A DNA stretch of 15,261 nt from an uncultured Pelagibacteraceae bacterium (GCA_902531455.1 CACAEM010000010.1:1-15261); one strand, 5' to 3'. Shown: positions 1-6,765, counted from the first letter of the stretch. Numbers and translations: made by a program. The notes: generated by a model not told the origin, from the sequence alone.

Positions 1-819
1 AAAAAATTGAGAGTTTAGCAAATAAAATGGTTGGCGAAAACTTAAATACTATCAAAAAAAAAATTAATAATTTTAAAAATCTCAAACTTAAATTTTAAAA
101 GTGATGACCCTTATGAAACAAACTTAAATAATTTAAACCTTTCTCTAAAAAAAGGAGAGTGTTTAGGTATAGCTGGAATTTCAGGAAATGGACAAAATGA
201 ATTATTTCAAATACTGAGTGGAGAAATAATTACGGAAGGTACTTCTATAATGTTTAGAAACAAAGAAATTGGAAAGTTAAATCCTAGAGAAAGAAGAGAA
301 TACCTTATGGCTTTTTCACCTGAAGATCGTATATCTCAAGCTGCAGTCCCTGGGTTAAAGATATATGAAAATGTTGCATTAAACAATTTTAAGTCATCAA
401 ACTTTTTTGAAAAAGGTTTAGTGAATGAAAAAAAAATAAAAGAACACTCCAAGAAGATACTTTCTAATTTTTCTGTTAATACAGACAATGTTGAATTAAA
501 AAGTCAATTTTTATCTGGTGGAAATCTTCAAAAATTAATTATTGGAAGAGAATTAATTACTTCGCCTGAATTGTTGGTATGTTTTAACCCCACATGGGGT
601 CTTGATGTTGGGGCAATCAATTACATTCATGAAACTTTGATAAATATCAATCAACAAGGAAAATCTTCGATATTGATTTCCACAGATAACGATGAACTTT
701 TAAAATTAAGTGACCGTATTTGTGTAATTTATAAAGGTAAACTATCTAAAATAATGAATGCAGATTCTGTTACTGCTGAAAAATTAGGAATTTTAATGGG
801 TGGAGGTACAATTGATTAA
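1..819 (+). CDS. BMP-family nucleoside ABC importer, ATP-binding protein (5'-partial, apparent frameshift)
   Basis: This is the C-terminal half of a duplicated ATPase that powers nucleoside import at the inner membrane. From base 3 one frame reads the inter-domain linker (ESLANKMVGENLN), as in RbsA/NupO-type proteins. After an A10 run at 54-63 the homology continues in another frame, open from 46 to the stop at 819. That frame holds the second nucleotide-binding domain: a degenerate Walker A, GISGNGQNEL (175-204), signature LSGGN (511-525) and PTWGLD after the Walker B strand (589-606; most relatives have PTRGLD). The NGQ form in place of GK[ST] is usual for the second domain of this family. 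Removing one A joins the frames seamlessly (TIKKKLIILKISNLNF). The first ATG in the downstream frame (250) lies after Walker A, so a protein starting there would be non-functional. The first domain lies off the window. The family is clear; whether the frameshift is real is not. Confidence 0.85.
54..63 (+). other. A10 homopolymer at the frame change in the ABC ATPase
   Basis: Ten consecutive A residues sit where the linker frame and the second ATPase-domain frame meet. Upstream frame 3 runs into TAA near position 98, while frame 1 is already open from 46. A run of nine A would give one continuous protein. Possible causes are a sequencing or assembly error, a true inactivating mutation, or transcript slippage on the A tract that restores a fraction of full-length product. 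Confidence 0.8.
802..807 (+). promoter_or_regulatory. Strong Shine-Dalgarno (GGAGGT) inside the ATPase 3' end
   Basis: GGAGGT lies 4 nt before TTG 812 and downstream of the alternative GTG at 800. A GTG start at 800 would put this motif inside the gene, so it favours TTG 812 as the permease start. It is the best ribosome-binding match I saw in the window; most other genes have weak or no such motif. Confidence 0.6.
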
Positions 820-1885
820 AATTGAAAAGCGTAACGATGTATCTCGATCAATTTACTTTTTAACACCGGTTTTAGCCATTTTTCTTACATTATTTGGCGG
901 TGGAATTATTTTTTTTATTTTGGGGTTTAATCCTTTTGAGGCTTTAAAATTTTTTTTTATTACCCCTATTTCTGACTTATACGGATTAAGTGAACTTTTG
1001 TTAAAGGCTACGCCACTTTGTTTAATAGCAATAGGTTTATCTTTTTGTTTTAAAAGTAATAATTGGAATATTGGTGCAGAAGGTCAGCTTATTTTTGGTG
1101 GAATAGTCGGCGGCGGAGTCGCTTTGTTATTTTATAATCATGATGGATTTTATGTTTTACCAATAATTATTTTATCTGGAGCAATTGGTGGGATGTTATT
1201 TGCAATGATACCAGCAATTTTAAAAACCTATTTTAATACTAATGAAATTTTGGTCAGCTTAATGCTTGTCTATGTTGCAAAATTATTATTAGATTATTTA
1301 GTAGTTGGTCCTTGGAGCAACCCTGAAGGTTTTAATTTTCCAGAGACAAGACAATTTAGTGAGTCTGCAAGAATGCCAATTTTATTTGACGGTTTAAGAA
1401 TTCATGCTGGAATATTTATTACTCTAATTACTGTATTCTTAACTTGGCTTATTTTGTACAAAACTTATTTAGGTTTTCAAATAAAAGTTTCAGGCTTAAG
1501 TTTAAAAACTGCAAAATATGCAGGGTTCAAAGGTAAGACAATGATTATTATTGTTTTTATGATAAGTGGAGCATGTGCTGGTCTTGCGGGTGTAGGAGAG
1601 ATAACAGGGCCAATAGGACAATTACATAGAAATATTTCTCCTGATTATGGCTTCACGGCAATAATTGTTGCTTTTTTAGGTAGACTAAATCCAGTTGGAA
1701 TTATTTTTGCATCTTTAATAGTTGCTCTAACTTATTTAGGAGCAGAAACAGCTCAGATATTTTTGCAAGTACCAAAATATACAGGTCAAGTTTTTCAAGG
1801 AATGATTTTATTTTTTCTTCTTGGGTCTGATTATTTGTTGTTTTTTAAAATCAAATTTTTAGGTTTAAAAAAAAATGAGCTTTGA
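812..1885 (+). CDS. BMP-family ABC importer permease 1 (NupP/YufP-like)
   Basis: This inner-membrane permease of the BPD_transp_2 family (LivH/LivM/RbsC relatives) is one of two that form the nucleoside channel. It is hydrophobic throughout, with roughly eight to ten membrane segments starting around YFLTPVLAIFLTLFGGGIIFF. The NNWNIGAEGQLIFGGI segment and the later GITGP-like stretch (GEITGPIGQLHRN) are typical of the family. I chose TTG 812 (357 aa) because GGAGGT lies just upstream; GTG 800 (361 aa) is the alternative. With TTG the gene overlaps the ATPase stop by 8 nt; with GTG, by 20 nt. Its 3' end overlaps the second permease by 11 nt. Both overlaps point to translational coupling and fixed stoichiometry. 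The family is secure; the purine nucleoside substrate is inferred from neighbours. Confidence 0.88.
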   Translation: MIKIEKRNDVSRSIYFLTPVLAIFLTLFGGGIIFFILGFNPFEALKFFFITPISDLYGLSELLLKATPLCLIAIGLSFCFKSNNWNIGAEGQLIFGGIVGGGVALLFYNHDGFYVLPIIILSGAIGGMLFAMIPAILKTYFNTNEILVSLMLVYVAKLLLDYLVVGPWSNPEGFNFPETRQFSESARMPILFDGLRIHAGIFITLITVFLTWLILYKTYLGFQIKVSGLSLKTAKYAGFKGKTMIIIVFMISGACAGLAGVGEITGPIGQLHRNISPDYGFTAIIVAFLGRLNPVGIIFASLIVALTYLGAETAQIFLQVPKYTGQVFQGMILFFLLGSDYLLFFKIKFLGLKKNEL

Positions 1886-2807
1886 TTTAAATTTTATAGG
1901 TATTTTAATTGGTGCCATCATGGCATCATCAGTTCCTTTGATACTCGCTGCATCTGGGGAATTAATAACTGAGAGATCTGGTGTTTTAAATCTTGGGGTA
2001 GAAGGAATGATGATAATTGGAGCAATCTCTGGATTTGCTTTAATGGTAGTGACTGATAATTTATTTTTTGCAGTAGTAGGCTCTATGCTGTCAGGTTTAA
2101 TTATATCTCTTATTTTTGGATTACTTACCCAATCACTCCTCACAAATCACGTGGCTACAGGTCTTGCGCTAACTATCTTTGGTATTGGAATGTCAGCAAT
2201 GATAGGTAAGAATTTCGTCGGAATTCCAGGAAAGGAATTTCCATTATTATTCGTTAATTTAAAAGAAAGTATTCCGTTTTTAGGTCCAATATTTTTCGGG
2301 CATTCAGTTATCCTTTATTTTGCATTTGGATTACCTTTTTTGACAAATTATTTTTTAAAGAAGACTAAAACTGGTTTGATTATCAGGGCTGTTGGGGACT
2401 CACCTATTTCAGCCTCTAATCAAGGGATTAATGTTACATTAGTAAGATATAGTTGCATTCTTTATGGAGGTGCAATGTGCGGATTAGCTGGGGCATACCT
2501 ATCATTAATATACACTCCCCAGTGGATTGAGAATATGACAGGTGGCAGAGGATGGATTGCACTAGCTTTAGTGGTTTTTGCAACATGGAGTCCAATTAAA
2601 GTTTTAATAGGTGCATTAATATTTGGTGGAATTACAATTTTACAATTGCATATGCAGGCTGTGGGCTTAAGAATTCCAGTTCAATTATTAAGTGCATTAC
2701 CTTACATCATGACAATAATAGTTTTAGTTGTAATTTCTCGTGATAGTAGAAAAATAAAACTGAATACACCAACTTCGCTGGGACAAATCTTCTATAAGGA
2801 AAAGTGA
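1875..2807 (+). CDS. BMP-family ABC importer permease 2 (NupQ/YufQ-like)
   Basis: This 310-aa polytopic membrane protein is the second channel subunit of the importer. The early motif ERSGVLNLGVEGMMIIGA is the hallmark of NupQ/YufQ-type permeases, paired with the GAEGQ motif of permease 1. A later conserved loop (RAVGDSPISASNQGINV, then GAMCGLAGAYLSL) matches the coupling-loop region of BPD_transp_2 proteins, which contacts the ATPase. ATG 1875 lies inside the end of permease 1 (11-nt overlap), so translation is probably coupled. The gene ends 92 bp before the binding-protein gene, the only sizeable gap in this operon. No truncation or frame problem is visible. Confidence 0.9.
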   Translation: MSFDLNFIGILIGAIMASSVPLILAASGELITERSGVLNLGVEGMMIIGAISGFALMVVTDNLFFAVVGSMLSGLIISLIFGLLTQSLLTNHVATGLALTIFGIGMSAMIGKNFVGIPGKEFPLLFVNLKESIPFLGPIFFGHSVILYFAFGLPFLTNYFLKKTKTGLIIRAVGDSPISASNQGINVTLVRYSCILYGGAMCGLAGAYLSLIYTPQWIENMTGGRGWIALALVVFATWSPIKVLIGALIFGGITILQLHMQAVGLRIPVQLLSALPYIMTIIVLVVISRDSRKIKLNTPTSLGQIFYKEK

Positions 2808-2899
2808 TGTTAGCTATTCCAAAATAAATATTTTTTTTTATTAGAATATTGACTAGTTTGTAGTATCAAAAAATTAAATTTAAACGGAGAATAATAAAA
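2808..2899 (+). promoter_or_regulatory. 92-bp leader of the binding-protein gene
   Basis: This is the longest intergenic gap in the window. It carries GGAG at 2886-2889, 10 nt before ATG 2900, and a TAGTAT box at 2861-2866 that would place a start site near 2873. No good -35 is spaced correctly. No stable hairpin or purine-aptamer core is evident. A separate promoter or RNA-processing site here would let the binding protein be made in excess over the membrane subunits, but that is inference. Confidence 0.3.
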
Positions 2900-3985
2900 A
2901 TGAAAAATAAAAGTTTACCGCTAATTATTGGAGCGGTGGTCATTATTGCTGCAGCTCTTTTCTATATGCTGCAAGAGGATAAAATTGCAGAAGAATTTAA
3001 AGTTGGTTTTGTTTATGTTGGTCCAACTGGGGACCATGGGTGGACATACCAACACGACGAAGGAAGAAAAGCAGTAGAAGCAGCTGGAATAAAAACAACT
3101 TATGTAGAAAGTGTACCTGAGGGTGCGGATGCTGAAAGAGTGATAAGACAATTGGCTCAATCTGGTCACGACCTAATCTTTACCACTAGTTTTGGGTATA
3201 TGGATCCAACAAACAAGGTTGCAAAAGAGTTTCCAAATGTAAAATTTGAACATGCAACTGGTTACAAAAGAGAGCATTCAAATGTTTCTACTTATTCTGC
3301 AAGATTTTATGAAGGTAGAACTTTATTGGGACACATGGCTGGCAAAATGACAAAAACAAACACTATTGGATACATTGCTTCTTTTCCAATTCCTGAGGTT
3401 ATAAGAGGTATTAATGCAATGACACTAGCTGCCCAAAAAGTAAATCCTGATATTAAGACAAAAATTGTTTGGGTTTTTACTTGGTATGATCCAGGAAAAG
3501 AGTCAGAAGCAGCTCAAGCTTTGATTGATCAAGGAGCTGATGTAATAATGCAGCATACGGATAGTACTGCTCCAGTACAAGTAGCTGAAAAGGCAGGAGT
3601 TTGGTCATTTGGTCAAGCAAGTGATATGCAAAGATTCGCTCCAAAATCCATATTAACGTCAATTATAGATGATTGGGCGCCTTATTATGTAGAAAGATCA
3701 ATTGCAGCAAGAGATGGCACTTGGAAACAACAAGATACTTGGCATGGATTAAAAGAAGGAATGGTAGCAATGGCTCCATACAATTCTGAAATGGGGTCTG
3801 ATTTAGTAAAAGAAGTAGAACAACTTCAAAAAGACTTAGCTTCAGGAAAAGCTCACTCGTTTACCGGTCCAATTTATGATCAAGAAGGAAACATTCTTGT
3901 AGCTGAAGGTGCTGTAGCTGACGATGGAATGCTAGCAGGAATGAAAGTTTACGTTAAAGGAGTTGAAGGAGATGTTCCACAATAA
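2900..3985 (+). CDS. bmpA: BMP-family substrate-binding protein (nucleoside ABC importer)
   Basis: This is the periplasmic binding protein that would deliver nucleosides to the upstream permeases. The mature part opens with KVGFVYVGPTGDHGWTYQHD, the BMP/Med-family signature (first beta strand plus substrate-contacting loop). It is followed by ESVPEGADAERVIRQLAQSG and TSFGYMDPTNKVAKEFPNVKFEHATG, also family-typical. The 361-aa length is normal. Residues 6-24 are hydrophobic but contain no cysteine, and I see no cysteine anywhere in the protein, so it cannot be a lipoprotein like many BMP homologues. No clear AxA cleavage site is visible either, so it may stay membrane-anchored or be cleaved at a non-obvious site. 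It is last in the operon, with its own leader and a strong terminator. Purine nucleoside is the best substrate guess, given the adjacent phosphoribosyltransferase. Confidence 0.9.
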   Translation: MKNKSLPLIIGAVVIIAAALFYMLQEDKIAEEFKVGFVYVGPTGDHGWTYQHDEGRKAVEAAGIKTTYVESVPEGADAERVIRQLAQSGHDLIFTTSFGYMDPTNKVAKEFPNVKFEHATGYKREHSNVSTYSARFYEGRTLLGHMAGKMTKTNTIGYIASFPIPEVIRGINAMTLAAQKVNPDIKTKIVWVFTWYDPGKESEAAQALIDQGADVIMQHTDSTAPVQVAEKAGVWSFGQASDMQRFAPKSILTSIIDDWAPYYVERSIAARDGTWKQQDTWHGLKEGMVAMAPYNSEMGSDLVKEVEQLQKDLASGKAHSFTGPIYDQEGNILVAEGAVADDGMLAGMKVYVKGVEGDVPQ

Positions 3986-4011
3986 CAAACTTTCTCAAAA
4001 AAATTAAAATT

Positions 4012-4038
4012 AAAGGCCAGCTTAGTCTGGCCTTTTTT
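4012..4038 (+). terminator. Intrinsic terminator, probably bidirectional
   Basis: AAAGGCCAG (4012-4020), loop CTTAGT, then CTGGCCTTT (4027-4035) form a perfect 9-bp stem followed by a T run (4033-4038). On the other strand the same stem is followed by a T-rich tract, so it could also stop transcripts from the convergent phosphoribosyltransferase gene. That gene's stop codon (4037-4039) overlaps the T run. Confidence 0.85.
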
Positions 4039-4561
4039 ATTTAGAATACTTTTTTTTCAAACCATCTATATCAATTTCATCATAATACTCTGATGGTTGA
4101 ACAATCCATGGATCATTATCTAATAAAATTGGACAGAAATCAGGTGTAAAAGTGGAAGATTTTTTTTTCCAAAGACACGCTGTTTTAATTTCACTTATGT
4201 AGTCCTTAACAGGTTCATATTCTTTAAGCCACTCTATACTTTTATTTAAGGTAAGTCCGGTGTCTGATAGATCATCTACTAACAGTACTTTTTTAAAATC
4301 TTCGTTAGTTGCAATTGCACTTATATCTCTTGCAAATATTAGCTCCCCTTGTTTATCTTGAACCGTATCACCAGAATAACTTTGAATTACAACATAAGCA
4401 GTAGGTAATTTAAAAATTCTAGATAAAATATCTATAATTGGAGCTGCACCTCTCATGATACCAACTAATACTGTTGGCTTATATTTTTTTTCAATTTCTA
4501 AAGCAAGTTTTTCGACGACCTTTTTATATTCTTCATAAGAAATTATTAATTTATCAGCCAT
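4037..4561 (-). CDS. gpt: Xanthine/guanine-type phosphoribosyltransferase
   Basis: This enzyme transfers phosphoribose from PRPP to a purine base (guanine, xanthine and possibly hypoxanthine), making the nucleotide in the cytoplasm. The 174-aa protein has the type I PRTase PRPP loop VLLVDDLSDTGLT at residues 92-104, with adjacent acidic DD. LVGIMRGAAPIIDILSRIF (32-50) matches the N-terminal substrate-binding strand and loop. Near the C-terminus PWIVQPSEYY (151-160) resembles the W-containing hood/base-recognition segment of Gpt-like enzymes. It converges on the nucleoside importer, fitting salvage of imported purines. It is divergent from the DUF1330 genes by 43 bp. No Shine-Dalgarno is seen; TATGAT (4573-4578, minus strand) would put the transcript start about 5 nt before ATG. 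Base specificity cannot be read from the sequence. Confidence 0.85.
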   Translation of the reverse strand: MADKLIISYEEYKKVVEKLALEIEKKYKPTVLVGIMRGAAPIIDILSRIFKLPTAYVVIQSYSGDTVQDKQGELIFARDISAIATNEDFKKVLLVDDLSDTGLTLNKSIEWLKEYEPVKDYISEIKTACLWKKKSSTFTPDFCPILLDNDPWIVQPSEYYDEIDIDGLKKKYSK

Positions 4562-4604
4562 AAAAATTTGGTATCATAAATAAAAATATTAAAAAAGGAT
4601 AAAT
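4562..4604. promoter_or_regulatory. 43-bp divergent promoter region (gpt / DUF1330)
   Basis: Both flanking genes must start transcription from this 43-bp gap or from inside each other. Overlapping -10-like boxes are visible: TATCAT on plus (4572-4577) and TATGAT on minus (4578 to 4573). The plus transcript would have a leader of about 20 nt with AGGA near 4595-4598; the minus transcript would be nearly leaderless. I found no convincing -35 elements, and such boxes arise easily in AT-rich DNA. Confidence 0.3.
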
Positions 4605-4907
4605 ATGAAAACTTATTGGATAAGTTTATACTTAGAAATCTCAAGCCAGGATAACTTAAAAAAATATGGAGAAAAGGCTATTCATATAATAAAAAGTTAT
4701 GGGGGAAAACCAGTAGTTAGAGGTGGAAAATTAAAGTCATTTAGTGGCCCAAACGTTTTGCGTACTGTAATATGGGAGTTTCCGACTTACAATGATGCTA
4801 TGTCATGCCATGAGTCAACTGAATATAAATCTGCTTGGACTCATGCAGAGGATACAACTAAGAGAATAATGCTTATTGTTGAAGGAGTAGAACGAGAACA
4901 AATTTGA
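4605..4907 (+). CDS. DUF1330 family protein, copy 1
   Basis: This small 100-aa cytoplasmic protein has no signal peptide. DUF1330 is a dimeric alpha/beta-barrel (ferredoxin-like) family with no firmly assigned reaction. The features seen are an N-terminal strand with Y/W residues (KTYWISLYLEI), the GGKPVVRGGK segment (33-42), the strand TVIWEFPTYNDAMSCHESTEY that carries the family's FP..A....S..Y pattern, and the final strand IMLIVEG. The order matches DUF1330 end to end. AGGA about 7 nt upstream supports the ATG. It is followed after 42 bp by a second, diverged DUF1330 gene, so the pair looks like an old tandem duplication. Divergence from gpt suggests no obligatory link with purine salvage. 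Confidence 0.85.
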   Translation: MKTYWISLYLEISSQDNLKKYGEKAIHIIKSYGGKPVVRGGKLKSFSGPNVLRTVIWEFPTYNDAMSCHESTEYKSAWTHAEDTTKRIMLIVEGVEREQI

Positions 4908-4931
4908 TAAAGTAAAAATTGATAATATAAT
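4904..4931 (+). promoter_or_regulatory. Candidate promoter for the second DUF1330 gene
   Basis: TTGATA (4904-4909, 5/6 to the -35 consensus) and a perfect TATAAT (4926-4931) are spaced 16 bp apart. They lie across the stop codon of copy 1 and the gap after it. Transcription would start near 4938, giving a leader of about 12 nt that just includes AAGGA (4940-4944) before ATG 4950. This would let copy 2 be expressed separately from copy 1. Confidence 0.45.
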
Positions 4932-4949
4932 GATAAATAAAGGAAAATT

Positions 4950-5237
4950 ATGAAAGGTTACGTAGTTTGTGTGTGGGAAAAAATTAATAGTGAGGAAAAA
5001 CTAAAGGAATATGCACTAAAAGCCAAGATAGCTGCAGATAAATACTCAGGGATATTTATAATTAGAGGTGGGAAAAATAGAACAAATGAGGGAATAAACT
5101 CTCCTAGAACAACTGTAGTTGAATTTCGAGATTACAACACAGCAATAGAATTTTATGATTCCCCAGAATATCAGGAAGCACTAGACGTTATTAAAGGCCA
5201 TGCTGTAAGACATCATCAAATAGTTGAAGGCACTTAA
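4950..5237 (+). CDS. DUF1330 family protein, copy 2
   Basis: This 95-aa small cytoplasmic protein is paralogous to the preceding gene. Shared landmarks are the N-terminal strand (KGYVVCVWEKI), FIIRGGKNR aligned with PVVRGGKLK, TTVVEFRDYNTAIEFYDSPEYQEAL aligned with the corresponding segment of copy 1, and a terminal strand ending IVEGT. Most other positions differ, so the duplication is old or the two copies were acquired separately. AAGGA (4940-4944) supports ATG 4950. Its stop interlocks with the stop of the convergent glycosylase gene (TTAA, 5234-5237). The function is unknown; the fold is the only safe statement. Confidence 0.85.
   Translation: MKGYVVCVWEKINSEEKLKEYALKAKIAADKYSGIFIIRGGKNRTNEGINSPRTTVVEFRDYNTAIEFYDSPEYQEALDVIKGHAVRHHQIVEGT
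5234..5237. other. Interlocked stop codons (TTAA), convergent genes
   Basis: TTAA provides TAA (5235-5237) for the plus-strand DUF1330 gene and TAA (5236-5234) for the minus-strand glycosylase. There is no space for an intrinsic terminator between them. Confidence 0.9.
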
Positions 5238-5857
5238 TATTGTATAGGCTCATCGTCTATGGAACGCCATAAATACCAAGTAGCTACGGAACAATAAGGG
5301 GAAAACCTCTTTTTCAATCGATTTACATATCTCATGGGTGGTAAATAGCTTTTCCTATAATTGTTTGAAATAGCTCTAAGTAAACCAATATCTTGAACAG
5401 GCCATATGTTAGATCTATTGTAAGTAAATAGTAATATCATCTCTGCAGACCATCTACCTATTTGTCTTAACTCAGATAAATAAATAATTGCCTCCTCGTC
5501 TTCCATTTTTTTTATAACTCTTGGATTAAATGTTTTATTTACAAATTTTTTTGCCAACTCTTTAATTCCTCTAACTTTTTGTCTGCTTAAACCACATTTT
5601 TTCAACCGACTTGGGGTAATGGCATTAACTACTTTTGGATTTATCTTTCCTCTACATTCTTTTTTAAACTTTAAAAATACAGAATTTGCTGCTGCAACAC
5701 TTATTTGTTGTCCTATTATACTTTTACATAGAGATAAAAAAATATCTTTTCTTGTTGTTAAGGTTTTATCTTTGTATTTAGAAATAAGTTTCTTCATTAT
5801 CTTATCCTTAGAAAGATACTTTACTGCCTTTGACCAATAAATCGGAGGTTTACTCAT
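5234..5857 (-). CDS. AlkA-like DNA-3-methyladenine glycosylase (HhH-GPD)
   Basis: This is a base-excision repair enzyme of the HhH-GPD superfamily, 207 aa, cytoplasmic. SIIGQQISVAAA (46-57) is the typical 'IIgQQlS..aA' helix near the substrate pocket. The helix-hairpin-helix is LRQIGRWSAEMILLF (130-144), and the catalytic Asp is D156 in WPVQDIGLLRAI. No Cys cluster for a 4Fe-4S centre is seen, which favours the alkylpurine (AlkA/Mag-like) branch over MutY or Nth. AlkA of E. coli has an extra N-terminal domain that is absent here, so this is the short form. ATG 5857 overlaps the end of the DMT transporter gene by 8 nt, so it is probably translated from the same mRNA. The repair class is confident; the exact lesion spectrum is not. 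Confidence 0.85.
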   Translation of the reverse strand: MSKPPIYWSKAVKYLSKDKIMKKLISKYKDKTLTTRKDIFLSLCKSIIGQQISVAAANSVFLKFKKECRGKINPKVVNAITPSRLKKCGLSRQKVRGIKELAKKFVNKTFNPRVIKKMEDEEAIIYLSELRQIGRWSAEMILLFTYNRSNIWPVQDIGLLRAISNNYRKSYLPPMRYVNRLKKRFSPYCSVATWYLWRSIDDEPIQY

Positions 5858-6731
5858 TTTTAAAAATTAAGTTTGGTTTTTTCAAATAGATTTCTCTTCT
5901 AAATATAATTAATGAAGATAACACTACAAGTAATGAACCCAATAAAGTTTTATAAGATGGTATTTCATTCCAAATAAAATAACCAAATACAATAGCAAAT
6001 ACTAAGCTTAAATACTTCAGTGGAGTAACTAAAGAAACTTCTGAAAGTTTATAAGATTGTCCAAGTAGTAAATTAGCAATACCTCCAAGCAAACCAATCA
6101 TACACAAAAGAATAAAATCTATTAATGTAGGCATTACCCATCCAAATGGAATTGTAAACAAACCTAAAATAGATATTGCTACTGAAAAATAAAAAGAAAT
6201 AAGCCAAACTGGTTCGGATGTAGATAACTGCCTGATAGCAATTGCAACATATGACATTCCTAAACAAAAAATTATTGGGTAAATATAATAAAAATTTAAA
6301 TTCGAAATACCTGGTTGTGTAATAATTATTACACCTATAAAACCAATCAAAACTGCTAACCAACGATATTTACCAATTTTTTCTGACAAAAAATAAATTG
6401 ATAAAATTGTTGCAAAAATTGGTGCAGCAAATGAGATGCCCACAACCGTTGCCAAAGGTAAATTTCTTAGTGCAATAAATACTGATACTATTGCCATTAA
6501 TCCTGCGGCGCATCTAAAGAAATGTAATTTAGGTCGATCTGTTTTATAAAAATTTGTGTAGTTTTCTTTTGGTATTAAAAAAAATATAGGTATTAGTCCG
6601 CAAATTCCTCTAAAAAAAAGAACTTCACCAACTGGATAATTCTCAGACCACTTAACAAGTACATCCATCATTGAAAATGCACACACAGACAGAAACATGT
6701 ACAAAAAGCCTAATTGATTTCTAGATATCAT
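5850..6731 (-). CDS. EamA-domain (DMT superfamily) transporter
   Basis: This 293-aa inner-membrane protein has about ten hydrophobic segments arranged as two EamA repeats (roughly residues 8-138 and 150-280). Typical features are FRGICGLIPIFFLIP near the second helix, ALRNLPLATVVGISFAAPIFATI (the conserved L.......P.f..l stretch of repeat one), and LSEVSLVTPLKYLSLVFAIVFGY in repeat two. The C-terminus is basic and cytosolic (RREIYLKKP). The family exports or imports small metabolites such as amino acids or nucleotide precursors; nothing here identifies the substrate. It is the first gene of a two-gene unit with the DNA glycosylase. It diverges from msrA with only 34 bp between start codons, and a consensus TATAAT sits 7 nt from its ATG, so its mRNA is probably leaderless. 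Confidence 0.85.
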   Translation of the reverse strand: MISRNQLGFLYMFLSVCAFSMMDVLVKWSENYPVGEVLFFRGICGLIPIFFLIPKENYTNFYKTDRPKLHFFRCAAGLMAIVSVFIALRNLPLATVVGISFAAPIFATILSIYFLSEKIGKYRWLAVLIGFIGVIIITQPGISNLNFYYIYPIIFCLGMSYVAIAIRQLSTSEPVWLISFYFSVAISILGLFTIPFGWVMPTLIDFILLCMIGLLGGIANLLLGQSYKLSEVSLVTPLKYLSLVFAIVFGYFIWNEIPSYKTLLGSLLVVLSSLIIFRREIYLKKPNLIFKNE

Positions 6732-6738
6732 GGATTAG

Positions 6739-6744
6739 ATTATA
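6739..6744 (-). promoter_or_regulatory. -10 box of the DMT transporter gene
   Basis: TATAAT on the minus strand is a perfect -10 match. Only 7 nt separate it from the ATG at 6731, so transcription would begin at or within about a base of the start codon (leaderless). No matching -35 is visible 16-18 bp upstream. Confidence 0.5.
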
Positions 6745-6751
6745 TTATTAT

Positions 6752-6757
6752 TATAAT
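6752..6757 (+). promoter_or_regulatory. -10 box of the msrA operon
   Basis: TATAAT is a perfect -10 match 8 nt before ATG 6766. The expected start site (about 6764) leaves a leader of 0-2 nt and no room for a Shine-Dalgarno. It mirrors the box for the divergent gene at 6739-6744. No clear -35 is seen. Confidence 0.5.
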
Positions 6758-6765
6758 ATTAATCT

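Noticed and set aside
250..819. Independent short ATP-binding gene starting at ATG 250
   Set aside because: The frame is open and homologous well upstream (from about 46), including Walker A at 175-204, so ATG 250 is an internal methionine and not a real start.
1865..2143. Minus-strand reading frame of 92 codons opposite the permease genes
   Set aside because: It lies antisense within a well-supported permease gene, has low-complexity composition and no recognisable domain; it is a shadow frame.
2849..2879. TTGACT (2849-2854) plus TTAAAT (2874-2879) as a promoter for the binding protein
   Set aside because: The spacing is 19 bp and the start site would fall on the ribosome-binding site at 2886-2889, leaving too little leader for that motif to work.
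2808..2899. Purine riboswitch upstream of the nucleoside-binding protein
   Set aside because: I could not find the three-way-junction core or paired loops of a purine aptamer; the region is mostly A/T runs without stable stems.
6732..6765. The imperfect inverted repeat as a transposon end or repressor operator
   Set aside because: It is short and AT-only in most positions, and is better explained by two facing TATAAT boxes; there is no flanking duplication or transposase.
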